Origin: Nocardiopsis metallicus
GTDB taxonomy: Bacteria; Actinomycetota; Actinomycetes; Streptosporangiales; Streptosporangiaceae
Direction: 5' to 3'
DNA length: 64,000 nt
Assembly: GCF_014201115.1 (NCBI RefSeq)
Contig: NZ_JACHDO010000001.1
Span: 3,348,001-3,412,000, forward strand
A model generated the notes under the pieces. That model did no database searches, was not told the origin of the DNA, and saw nothing but the letters and a program-made list of their open reading frames with translations. The position numbers were made by a program, and so were the translations under genes. This document shows, one piece after another, positions 16,239 through 25,862 of the stretch. Each line of letters opens with the position of its first letter. Position 1 is the first letter of the stretch.

Positions 16239-17504
16239 TCAGCCCGTGCCGCGGCCGCGTTCCCGGTCGGCTCGGGCGCTCTCCACGACGCTGACCGCCC
16301 CGTCAGCGAAGTTGCCCAGAAGCAGTTCGAACGGGCCCCGGCCCACCGCCCAGCGCCACAGGCAGGCGAAGACGAACGAGCCCAGGATGAACATCTCCAG
16401 GTACCAGGGGCCGCCCGCGGCGTTCTGCGGGTGCAGGGCCACGATCACCGCCAGGACCAGGATGTGCCCGGAGTAGACGGTCAGCGGCATCCGGCCCACG
16501 GAGGTCAGCGGGTACATCAGGCGCGGCAGCCGTTCGGCGAGCAGCATGCACACGACCAGTACGACCAGCGCCTGACCGACCGCCTCGAAGATCTCGAAGG
16601 TGGTGCCGGTGTGCGGGGTGTTCACCGCCAGCCACCACCAGGAGTCCGTGGGCACCTGCCCGCTGATGCTGTGCGCGGCGTCGGTCGCGGCGTACCGAGC
16701 CTCCTCGGCCGTCCCGGGGTCGACCGAGTCGAGCGAGCCGCCGTTGAGGACGTGCGCCTCGGTCAGCCGGTCCCAGCCGCCCAGCGGGTTGAGCAGGAGC
16801 CAGGAGCCCAGGTATCCGGTGGTCGCCATGAGCACACCGCCGACCGCCATCCGGATCCGTACGGCGGTGGCGGTGAGGTCGGTCCGCCCCACCGCCATAC
16901 CGGCGATGACGAACGCCATGAAGGTGATCGCCGGGTAGTAGCCGGTCAGGAAGAACTCGGTGAAGGAGGTGAGCGCGGCCGTGCGCAGGCCACCCGGGAA
17001 CAGGTCCTGGCGCAGCAGGAACGACACGACCGGCCCCAGCAGGGCGAGGATCCCGGCGGCCGTCCACAGCAGGGCTGCGCGCGCCCTGAGCAGTGGGAGC
17101 GCCAGCACGAAGAAACCGGCGTAGTAGGTGAGGATGATCGCGACCGGGACGGCGAAGGCGTCCAGGACGAATCCGAGCAGCCCGATCAGCAGCGCGCGGG
17201 CCAGGATGCGCACCCCGGCCCGGCGCAGGGAGTCCCCCTCGACCGGCTGGGTCCGTCCGGTCATCAGGGCCAGGGACACCCCGGCGAGGAAGGCGAACAG
17301 GGCGGAGGAGTTGCCGCGCACGAGGCTGTGCAGCTCCCACCCCTGCTCTTCCGGCAGCAGCCCGAAGGAGACCACACCGAGGTGTACGGCGAACATCCCG
17401 AACACCGCCAGTGCCCGAGCGGCGTCGATGCCGTCGATACGTCGTTTGGCTGGAGGCCGGGCGTCGGGGGCCGCGCCGGTGTCCTCTGACTGATTCTGTG
17501 CCAC
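16239..17504 (-). CDS. Multi-pass membrane protein of the DUF1624/DUF418 acyltransferase-like type
   Basis: 421 residues from GTG at 17504. The N-terminal signature RIDGIDAARALAVFGMFAVH is typical of heparan-alpha-glucosaminide N-acetyltransferase-like (DUF1624) proteins. About nine hydrophobic segments follow, and the C-terminal VGRMPLTVYSGHILVLAVI block is typical of DUF418. Such proteins sit in the cytoplasmic membrane and are thought to transfer acyl groups to sugars or lipids across it. Substrate unknown. Convergent with the preceding hypothetical gene (40 bp gap). Confidence 0.85.
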   Translation of the reverse strand: MAQNQSEDTGAAPDARPPAKRRIDGIDAARALAVFGMFAVHLGVVSFGLLPEEQGWELHSLVRGNSSALFAFLAGVSLALMTGRTQPVEGDSLRRAGVRILARALLIGLLGFVLDAFAVPVAIILTYYAGFFVLALPLLRARAALLWTAAGILALLGPVVSFLLRQDLFPGGLRTAALTSFTEFFLTGYYPAITFMAFVIAGMAVGRTDLTATAVRIRMAVGGVLMATTGYLGSWLLLNPLGGWDRLTEAHVLNGGSLDSVDPGTAEEARYAATDAAHSISGQVPTDSWWWLAVNTPHTGTTFEIFEAVGQALVVLVVCMLLAERLPRLMYPLTSVGRMPLTVYSGHILVLAVIVALHPQNAAGGPWYLEMFILGSFVFACLWRWAVGRGPFELLLGNFADGAVSVVESARADRERGRGTG

Positions 17505-17591
17505 GTCCGCCAGGCTATGCCGCGTTCACGCGGGTCTCCACAGTCCTGACGCTCCCCTAACGGCCACACCCGGCCACATCCGCGAACGCCT

Positions 17592-17618
17592 GGGCCCCGG
17601 GCCGGCTGCCCGGGGCCC
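17592..17618. terminator. Hairpin terminator after the acetoacetyl-CoA synthetase gene
   Basis: 11-bp perfect stem GGGCCCCGGGC / GCCCGGGGCCC with loop CGGCT, 40 bp past the synthetase stop on the minus strand. No T-run. Confidence 0.65.
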
Positions 17619-17658
17619 CTCAGCCGCGGGTGAACCGCGAGCGGGATCGTGCCCGGAC

Positions 17659-19659
17659 TCAGTCGTCGGCGGCCAGGTCGCTGAAGAAGTCCAGCGCCTC
17701 CGGGTTGGCCAGGGAGTCGCGGCTGGCGACCTTCTCCGGGCTCTCGCCCATCAGGATGCGCTTGACCGGGACCTCCAGCACCTTGCCCGACAGGGTGCGC
17801 GGCACGGACCTGATGACGCGCACCCGGTCCGGGACGTGGCGCGGCGAGCAGTCGGTGCGGATCCGGCGGGCGATCTCCTTGGGCAGGTCGCCTTCCAGGT
17901 CCGCGCCCTCGCGCAGCACCGTGAAGAGCTCGATCCGGGAGGACCCGTCCTGCTGGGGGACGTCCACGACCAGGGCGTCCACCACCTCATCCAGGGCCAG
18001 GACGGCGCGGTAGATCTCGCTGGTGCCCATGCGCACGCCGCCGCGGTTGATGGTGGAGTCCGAGCGGCCGTAGATGATCGCGGTGCCGCGCTCGGTGATC
18101 TCGATCCAGTCGCCGTGCCGCCAGATGCCCGGGTAGACGGCGAAGTAGCTGTCCTTGAGCCGCTCCCCGTCGGTGTCGCCCCACAGGAAGAGCGGCATGG
18201 ACGGCGCGGGCTCGGTGACCACGAGCTCGCCGACCTCACCGATGAGCTCGTTGCCGTCGGGGTCCCAGGAGGCCACGGCCATGCCCAGGCCGCGCGACTG
18301 GATCTCGCCCTCGTACACGGGCAGGGTGGGGGTGCCGCCGACCAGGCAGCTGCAGATGTCGGTGCCGCCGCTGGTGGAGAACAGCCACAGGTCGTCGCCG
18401 AACTCCTCGTACACCCAGGAGAAGGCTTCGGGGCTGAGCGGGGAGCCGGTGGAGCCGATCGCCTTGAGCGCGGACAGGTCGCGGCCCTGGCGCGGGTGGA
18501 CGCCCTCCTTCATGCAGGAGGACAGGTAGCCGGCGCTGGTCCCGAAGACCGTCACCCCGGCCTCGGCGGCCAGGTCCCACAGGGCACCCAGGTCGGGAGA
18601 GGCCGGGCTGCCGTCGTACAGGACGATGGAGGCCTTGGTCAGCAGCACGCTGACCAGGAAGTTCCACATCATCCAGCCGGTGGTGGTGAACCAGAAGACC
18701 CGGTCGTGCGCCTGGGCGTCCAGGTGCAGGTTCAGGTTCTTGAGCTGTTCGAGGAGGATGCCGCCGTGGCCCTGGACGATCGCCTTGGGCAGGCCGGTGG
18801 TTCCCGAGGAGTAGAGCACCCACAGGGGGTGGTCGAAGGGGACGGGGGTGAAGGTGAGTTCGGCGCCCGCGCCGCGCTCGGTGAGCTCGGCCCAGGGCAG
18901 GCTCCCCTCGAGGGTGGCACCGGGGGCGAGGTAGTCGAGCAGGACCGTGTGCTCGACGGTGGGCAGCGCGGCGCGCAGCTCCTCCACCACCGGGCGGCGG
19001 TCGAAGTCCTTGCCGCCGTAGCGGTACCCGTCCACGGCCAGCAGGACCTTGGGTTCGATCTGGGCGAAGCGGTCGATCACGCTGCGCACCCCGAAGTCGG
19101 GCGAGCAGGAGGACCAGATAGCGCCGAGGGAGGCCACGGCGTAGAACGCGGCGGCGGTCTCGGGGAGGTTGGGCAGGTACGCGGCGACCCTGTCGCCCTC
19201 ACCCACCCCGAGCTCCCGCAGGCCCGCGGCGATCGCGGCGGTGCGCTCGCGCAGGTCGCCCCAGGTCCAGGAGTCGAGCGCGCGGAGCTCGGTGGCGTGC
19301 CGGATGGCCACCTCGTCGGCGGCACGCCCTTCGAAGACGTGCTCGGCGTAGTTGAGGGTGGCGCCGGGGAACCACTGGGCGCCCGGCATGCTCCGGTCGG
19401 CCAGGACCCGCTCGTAGGGGGTCTTGGAGCTGACCCCGTAGAACTCCCAGATCGACGCCCAGAAGCCGTCGACGTCCGTCACCGACCAGCGCCACAGGGC
19501 GTCGTAGTCGAAGTCCGCGGCGGCGGTGGACCCGCTCTCGCCGAAGGCCTTGACCCCCTTGTCCTGTGCGGCCCATCGGGCGAACGCGACGATGTTGGAC
19601 GACTCGATCCGGTCCTCGTCGGGCTCCCAGAGCACACGGGGCGCGCTGCTCTCCGTCAT
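17659..19659 (-). CDS. aacS: Acetoacetyl-CoA synthetase
   Basis: 666 residues from ATG at 19659 (GGAAGG upstream); a 63-residue longer frame lacks a ribosome site. It is an ANL-superfamily adenylate-forming enzyme: P-loop [15 protein letters not shown], adenine motif near STSGGTD, hinge region [18 protein letters not shown], and the acetylatable Lys in [12 protein letters not shown]. The N-terminal [11 protein letters not shown] and [11 protein letters not shown] segments and the overall length distinguish AacS from acetyl-CoA synthetase. It activates acetoacetate, the end product of leucine and ketone-body catabolism, to acetoacetyl-CoA in the cytosol. This complements the bkd and acyl-CoA carboxylase loci in the window. 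Confidence 0.93.
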   Translation of the reverse strand: MTESSAPRVLWEPDEDRIESSNIVAFARWAAQDKGVKAFGESGSTAAADFDYDALWRWSVTDVDGFWASIWEFYGVSSKTPYERVLADRSMPGAQWFPGATLNYAEHVFEGRAADEVAIRHATELRALDSWTWGDLRERTAAIAAGLRELGVGEGDRVAAYLPNLPETAAAFYAVASLGAIWSSCSPDFGVRSVIDRFAQIEPKVLLAVDGYRYGGKDFDRRPVVEELRAALPTVEHTVLLDYLAPGATLEGSLPWAELTERGAGAELTFTPVPFDHPLWVLYSSGTTGLPKAIVQGHGGILLEQLKNLNLHLDAQAHDRVFWFTTTGWMMWNFLVSVLLTKASIVLYDGSPASPDLGALWDLAAEAGVTVFGTSAGYLSSCMKEGVHPRQGRDLSALKAIGSTGSPLSPEAFSWVYEEFGDDLWLFSTSGGTDICSCLVGGTPTLPVYEGEIQSRGLGMAVASWDPDGNELIGEVGELVVTEPAPSMPLFLWGDTDGERLKDSYFAVYPGIWRHGDWIEITERGTAIIYGRSDSTINRGGVRMGTSEIYRAVLALDEVVDALVVDVPQQDGSSRIELFTVLREGADLEGDLPKEIARRIRTDCSPRHVPDRVRVIRSVPRTLSGKVLEVPVKRILMGESPEKVASRDSLANPEALDFFSDLAADD

Positions 19660-19904
19660 TACAGGCCTTCCCAATAGCGTGGCTGTGTGTTGCTGTGAGA
19701 CCCATCTAACAACACCCCATGATCGGGGACACGGCCCGGTCCGGCCTAACGGACACCCGCGACAGCGGCGAAGTACGCAGGTCACGGCGGGGGCACCGAA
19801 ACGTGGAACACCCACCCCCGAGGAGGATTCGAAGGGTGGGCGGGCCACGTTGACCGAGACGGGGGATCAGGTTCCGTGCGACACCCGGGCCAAAGATCCG
19901 ACCA

Positions 19905-20582
19905 TCAGATGAGCTGGCGGACGGCGGCGACCGCGTCCAGCGGGGTGTCCACGACCAGGGCGCCGGTGGCCTCCAGGCGCTCGCGAGCCATCAGGCCGCT
20001 GGCGACCAGGATCGGCTGGGCCCCGGCCTCGCGGGCGGCGCGGGCGTCGTCGTCGATGTCGCCGATGAGCACTACCTTCGACGGGTCCAGCTCCTGGTAC
20101 TCCAGGTGGTGGACCAGGTGCTCGGCCTTGGAGTCGTGCTTGGTCTCGAACTTGCGGCCGTCCACCCGAGTGAAGTGCGAGGCCAGCCCGCGCTCGTCGA
20201 TGAGGGGCACCAGGTGCTCGTGCGAGGCCATGGACAGCAGGGACTGGGTACCGCCCGCACCGGCCCACTGGTGCAGGACGTCGGGCACACCCGAGGCCAG
20301 CTCACAGGTGTGCAGCTGCTCCAGGTAGCTGGAGTCGTAGATCTTCTCGGCGCGCTCCCACTCGTCCTCGGCGAAGCTCCGGCCGAGGAGCTCCTCGTAG
20401 CAGGGGATGAGGGGGCGGCGGAAGACGGAGCGCCAGTAGTCCATCCCGACCGGCGCGCGGCCGAACTGGGCACAGACAGCGTTGACCGCGGCGAGGTTCG
20501 CGTGGTTGTCGTCCAGGAGGGTGCCGTTCCAGTCCCAGACGATGTGGTGGGTGTTGGTTTTCAGGGAAGTCATCTCAGCCAT
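19905..20582 (-). CDS. HAD-family hydrolase (phosphatase-like)
   Basis: 225 residues from ATG at 20582; a start 9 nt later is equally possible because neither has a strong ribosome site. HAD motif I is VWDWNGTLLDD (nucleophile Asp), motif II SMASHE, Lys in motif III and motif IV GDIDDDARAA. A helical C1 cap lies between motifs I and II. The family dephosphorylates small metabolites such as phosphoglycolate; substrate unknown. The long non-coding repeat island begins directly upstream. Confidence 0.85.
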   Translation of the reverse strand: MAEMTSLKTNTHHIVWDWNGTLLDDNHANLAAVNAVCAQFGRAPVGMDYWRSVFRRPLIPCYEELLGRSFAEDEWERAEKIYDSSYLEQLHTCELASGVPDVLHQWAGAGGTQSLLSMASHEHLVPLIDERGLASHFTRVDGRKFETKHDSKAEHLVHHLEYQELDPSKVVLIGDIDDDARAAREAGAQPILVASGLMARERLEATGALVVDTPLDAVAAVRQLI

Positions 20583-21020
20583 TGGGAGAACTTTACGACC
20601 CCAGGGACCGCCTCCGATATGCGTTTTCCGCCACCCCATGGGGGTTTGCCCTGGCCAGGCGGTGCTCTGGCGGTGGGGCCGGCTCCGGTGGCCAGGGCAG
20701 GTCCGCCGGAGGCGCCCTACTGGTTACCGGCCGCCCAACGGGGAGGTGTGGTCCGGGGTGGCAGACGGGGCCCCAAAGGGGCCCAACTACCCCGGCCTTC
20801 GGCCGGTGCCCTCCCAGACCGGTGCCCTCCCCAGGCCGGAGCGGACCAGGTCACGTGTCACGGCCGGTCAAGGTCGGCAACGAAAACCGGCAGCGAAGGC
20901 AGAAGCGCCCCCAGCCCTGCGCGGACCGGTTGCCCGTGTCGCGGCCGGTCACCCGTACCAGCGAACACCACCAGCAGCCCACCAGGCCCCCGGGCCCGGT
21001 TTCGGCCCCCCTTTCAAAGA

Positions 21021-21076
21021 TGATCTTGCTACCAGGGGCAAGTTCGGCGCCGAACTTGCCCCTGGTAGCAAGATCA
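21021..21076. repeat. Perfect 56-bp palindrome
   Basis: Left arm TGATCTTGCTACCAGGGG continues through CAAGTTCGGC and is mirrored without mismatch or spacer about the centre at 21048/21049. The outer 15 bases (GATCTTGCTACCAGG) recur in a smaller hairpin at 61479-61506, so this is a dispersed genomic element rather than a local accident. Confidence 0.95.
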
Positions 21077-21205
21077 CCGGGAATGAAGGGGTTTCGGAAG
21101 CAGCGGACCACCCCAGGCGCAGGTTACGGACACCCCAGCCTGCACAGAGCCAACACCACAGCGCTGAACCCCACCCTCACCACCGGCTGGTCCGATGGCA
21201 CGCAT

Positions 21206-21383
21206 GACCGGCCACGACACGCGACCCGATCCCCGCAGGGCTAGGGAGACTGCTTCCCTCGCCGCCGCTTTCCCGTCCGGGGCAGTGACCGGCCGCGACA
21301 CGCACCCCGATCCCCGTAGGGCTGGGGAGACCGCTTCCCTCGCTGCCGCTTGTCCGTTCGGGCGAATGACCGGCCGCGACACG
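21206..21383. repeat. Tandem 81-bp direct repeats (two and a fraction copies)
   Basis: Units begin GACCGGCC at 21206, 21287 and 21368, period exactly 81 bp. The first two are near-identical over most of their length; the third breaks off after about 16 bp. Inverted relatives occur around 20860 and 20935. Spacer-less and too long for CRISPR. Confidence 0.85.
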
Positions 21384-21756
21384 GCCAGGCGTTGCGCTCC
21401 GGCCGGGGGAAGGCACCGGCCGAAGGCCGCGCAGTCGCGGTTGCCGTTGGTGGTTGCCGTTGGGCCCCTTTAGGGGCCCGCCTGCCGCCCCGGACCACAC
21501 CTCCCCCGTTTCCCGATAGCCGCCAAACGCCGTCGTAGCGAAGCGGGTCAAGGTGGAGCGCCCGCAGCGAAGCGAGGACGAACGACCTTGACGCGCGCAG
21601 CGCAGACGGCCACCATCACGCGGCGGGAAACGGGGAACCCCAACCCGAACCGCAGGCCCCAGGCCCCGCACAGGACCAATCCCGAATGTCCTACCCGAGC
21701 CTGATCCGGAGAGCCGCTCCGTACCAGCCTCCACGGATCAGCCTCTCCGCTTCTCC

Positions 21757-22485
21757 TCAGCCTCTCCGCTTCTCCGGGCCCCAACGCTGCGGATCCGCCA
21801 ACAGCATCCCAGGCCTGTGCCGGGGCTCCTGGCCGGGGCCCTGAGTGGTTCGGCTGGCCGCGCGCTGGTCCTGCTTCTGAGCGCGCTTCTCGGCGCGGAC
21901 CCTACCGCCCTTGCGGATCGCCCACACCCCGAGGATGAGCATCAGCGGGAACACGATCACGATCAGCAGGGGCAGCAGCACGGCCAGGAGCGCCACGAAG
22001 AAACTGGCGACGTCCTCCAGGAAGGAGACCACGGGCGCGCCGAGACCGAAGGTGAGGACGTTGATCACCGGCCGGGCGATCGCCTTGGCCAGGTGGAAGA
22101 ACAGGGCGATCGTCGCCCCCGCGATCACCGCTCCCCAGATGACCCCGCCCGCGACGGCCGATATCCCGGAGGCCTCACCGGTGATCTCGGTGAGCGTGAA
22201 GGTGGAGGCCCCGGCCCCGAAGGTGATACCGCCCGAGGTGGGTCGGATGAAGGTCTGCAGGACGTCGTTGATGGTGTCGACGGCGGGCACCTTGTCAGCC
22301 ACGAACTCCACGACGAGCAGCACCCCGAGGATGATCAGGGTGACGGGGTGCTCCAGCCACATCCAGGTCGGGCTCAGCGGGAGGAAGTCGGTGTAACGGG
22401 CGAGCAGACCGACGACGAGGAGGGGGACGTAGGCGTTCAGCCCGGCGGCCGAGGCCAGGCCGATGCCGGTAAGGGAGGCGAACAT
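21757..22485 (-). CDS. DUF4126-type membrane protein
   Basis: 242 residues from ATG at 22485 (AAGGA upstream). The N-terminal FASLTGIGLASAAGLNAYVP motif and the Gly-rich helices (AVAGGVIWGAVIAGATIALFF) are typical of DUF4126. Five or six transmembrane segments lie between residues 5 and 195, followed by a basic, Gln/Arg-rich cytoplasmic tail. Function unknown in the family. Confidence 0.82.
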   Translation of the reverse strand: MFASLTGIGLASAAGLNAYVPLLVVGLLARYTDFLPLSPTWMWLEHPVTLIILGVLLVVEFVADKVPAVDTINDVLQTFIRPTSGGITFGAGASTFTLTEITGEASGISAVAGGVIWGAVIAGATIALFFHLAKAIARPVINVLTFGLGAPVVSFLEDVASFFVALLAVLLPLLIVIVFPLMLILGVWAIRKGGRVRAEKRAQKQDQRAASRTTQGPGQEPRHRPGMLLADPQRWGPEKRRG

Positions 22486-22613
22486 GCGGTTCCTTCGCGC
22501 GCGCCGGACAAAGGGGGTCCGGACAGGACGGAGTGCCGGGCCGAGGGCACGGACCGGCACCGGTCACCTGTCGTAGATGCTCGCGGACGGCGGGTGGTTT
22601 CGCCTACACGCCT

Positions 22614-22859
22614 TTATTGGCGGTAATTCTCGACCTCGGAGACGGGTCGGACCTCGGCCTCGTCCGGGTCCTGACCGAATTCACGGCGGGCCCGGCGCTG
22701 ACGGAGGAGGTCCCAGCACTGGTCGAGTGACTCCTCGACCTCCTTCATCCGGCCGCGCTCCTTCGGGTCCAGCCCTCCCGGAGTAGAGCGGAGCGTGTGC
22801 TCCTCGTCCATCAGACCGCGGATGGTCGTCATGATGTCCTGCTCGTCGCTGTCGCTCAT
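22614..22859 (-). CDS. DUF2630-family small protein
   Basis: 81 residues, strongly charged and helical: IMTTIRGLMDEEHTLRS, then KEVEESLDQCWDLLRQRRA, which is the DUF2630 pattern, ending VSEVENYRQ. Cytoplasmic, probably a small helical hairpin; function unknown. Independent of the membrane protein gene downstream (about 130-bp gap). Confidence 0.85.
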   Translation of the reverse strand: MSDSDEQDIMTTIRGLMDEEHTLRSTPGGLDPKERGRMKEVEESLDQCWDLLRQRRARREFGQDPDEAEVRPVSEVENYRQ

Positions 22860-22920
22860 ATCGCCATGGTCAGCACGGCCCGGGACCGGGGCAAGGGCTC
22901 CGGTCCCGGGATTGCCCGGT

Positions 22921-24384
<1,464 letters not shown>

Positions 24385-24602
24385 TCAAAGTAACTTTGTA
24401 ACCACTATGAGTAATAGTACGGTTTTCGACCGCCCCGTCTCGGAGACACGGCGGCTCCCGGGCCGCACCAACGGGACACCCAGCCCTCGCGGACCCCAGA
24501 ACCCCTCCCGTCTGGGAAACTTCTCGTACGGCCAGGTTGGTGACAAATGGTTCCCCCGACGGCGGCCGGAAGGGCGGAATAGACCGCGAAGCTCCTCACT
24601 TG

Positions 24603-24621
24603 AATACCTTGAGGGGGTATT
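24603..24621. promoter_or_regulatory. CsoR-type operator in the csoR leader
   Basis: Inverted repeat AATACC-TTGAGGG-GGTATT ending 3 bp before the csoR ATG. It matches the A/T-flanked, G-tract pseudo-palindromes bound by CsoR and overlaps the ribosome site GAGGGGG, so binding would block autogenous expression. Confidence 0.75.
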
Positions 24622-24624
24622 GTT

Positions 24625-24951
24625 ATGGCAGCTGAGCAGGAACAACACGGAAACGGTGGCATGGCGGCGAACCACGGTTACAGCAACGACAAGCAGAGCC
24701 ACATCAACCGGCTCCGTCGGATCGAAGGACAGATCCGCGGCCTTCAGCGGATGGTCGAGGACGACCAGTACTGCATCGACATCCTCACCCAGACCTCCGC
24801 GGTCAACAAGGCCCTGCGCTCCTTCGCGCTGTCCATGCTCGACGAGCACCTCAAGCACTGCGTTGCGCACGCCGTCGCCAACGGCGGCGACGAGGCCGAC
24901 GAGAAGGTCCGCGAGGCCTCGGACGCGATCGCCCGCCTGGTCCGCTCCTGA
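24625..24951 (+). CDS. csoR: CsoR-family copper-sensing repressor
   Basis: 108 residues. The helical bundle begins at KQSHINRLRRIEGQIRGLQRM, and the Cu(I) ligands Cys50, His75 and Cys79 keep the spacing of M. tuberculosis CsoR (25 and 4), so copper binding is expected rather than formaldehyde or persulfide sensing. Met13 is an alternative start. A classical operator overlaps its own ribosome site. No copper ATPase or chaperone gene adjoins it, which is unusual; its other targets must lie elsewhere. The upstream gene (surface protein) is divergent. Confidence 0.92.
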   Translation: MAAEQEQHGNGGMAANHGYSNDKQSHINRLRRIEGQIRGLQRMVEDDQYCIDILTQTSAVNKALRSFALSMLDEHLKHCVAHAVANGGDEADEKVREASDAIARLVRS

Positions 24952-25079
24952 CCGTTCCCACCACCGGCTCCGCCGACACCGCCCCTCGGCGCCGTTCTCT
25001 CCCCCGCACCTCCACGAGCCCTCGGCCGGACCCGGCCAGCCCGCGCCGAGGGCCGAGCACCACGGTTAACGTACCGGTC

Positions 25080-25862
25080 ATGTCCCCCGAAGATCCTCCT
25101 GCCGCCGAAGTGCCCGAAGACGACCCCGCGGAGAACAGCCGTGCCCGCACACTGGAGCGTCGGCTGGCCCTGCCGGTGCTGGTCTGCGCGGCGGTCTCCG
25201 TCCCCGCCGTCTTCCTCGGCATGTGGGGGGACGGCTGGTGGGCCGAGTTCGGGCACCGGGTCAACTGGCTGGCCGGGCTGGTCCTGTGGGTGGAGTGGAT
25301 CCTGCTCATCGCTCTGGCCGAGAACAAGCTGGGCTGGCTGCGCACCCACAAGTGGAGCACGTTCGTGGCGGCGGTGACCCTGCCCGCGGTCTTCTTCGCG
25401 CTCGGCCCGACCCAGGTGCTGCGGCTCCTGCGGGTCGCCGGGACCCTGCGGCTCCTGCGCGTCACCCGCATCATCGAGGCCGGCGGGGTCCTGCGCCGCC
25501 GGATGGGGTTGACCGGCAGGGGCGGGACGGTGGTGGCCGTGGCCACCACCGTCCTGTCCGCGGTCTTCGTCACGGCGGTCCTCGCCGACCCGACCTCCAC
25601 CAGCCGCCGGTACGCCGAGTCCCTGCTGGAGAGCGTCGGGGTCTGGCCGGTCGTCCTGGCCGCCGTGCTCCTCTCGGGCGCCATCGCCGTGGTGATCGTC
25701 CACCGCTGGCGCCGGGCCCGCTACCCGCTCCGCGGGTCCGGCCCCGGGCCCGGGACTTCTCCCAAGCCCGCGGCCGAGTCCGAACCGGCTTGCGGGCCCG
25801 GACCAGCGCCCGCGACCGGATCCGGGTTCGACCCCCAGGCTCCGCCTCAGTCCTCGCCGTAA
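25080..25862 (+). CDS. Voltage-sensor-like membrane protein lacking a K+ channel selectivity filter
   Basis: 260 residues. Four N-terminal transmembrane segments (about 29-48, 61-82, 92-108, 112-132); the fourth is S4-like with Arg at 115, 118, 124, 127 and 130, and acidic residues in S2 (Glu72, Glu81) could pair with them. Two more hydrophobic segments follow (150-169, 187-208) where S5 and S6 of a channel would be, but the pore helix and TVGYG filter between them are absent; that stretch reads ADPTSTSRRYAESLLESVG. The C-terminus is Pro/Gly-rich. ATG lies 7 nt after TAACGT, so probably leaderless. The 3' end overlaps the NDH-2 gene by 16 bp. Confidence 0.8.
   Translation: MSPEDPPAAEVPEDDPAENSRARTLERRLALPVLVCAAVSVPAVFLGMWGDGWWAEFGHRVNWLAGLVLWVEWILLIALAENKLGWLRTHKWSTFVAAVTLPAVFFALGPTQVLRLLRVAGTLRLLRVTRIIEAGGVLRRRMGLTGRGGTVVAVATTVLSAVFVTAVLADPTSTSRRYAESLLESVGVWPVVLAAVLLSGAIAVVIVHRWRRARYPLRGSGPGPGTSPKPAAESEPACGPGPAPATGSGFDPQAPPQSSP

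Larger units (their letters stand above)
20583..21756. repeat. 1.2-kb non-coding island of nested inverted and tandem repeats
   Basis: No credible gene. Two arms form an imperfect inverted repeat: left about 20741-20950, right about 21206-21505. Exact matched blocks are 18 nt at 20741-20758 against 21488-21505, 18 nt at 20793-20810 against 21412-21429, and 16 nt at 20935-20950 against 21287-21302. The loop holds a perfect 56-bp palindrome at 21021-21076. The right arm contains tandem 81-bp units. A further stem, GTCAAGGT/ACCTTGAC, lies around 21547-21596. No transposase is visible. See findings. Confidence 0.8.

Noticed and set aside
21206..21383. CRISPR array
   Set aside because: Repeats are 81 bp, contiguous without spacers, and only about two copies; no cas genes.
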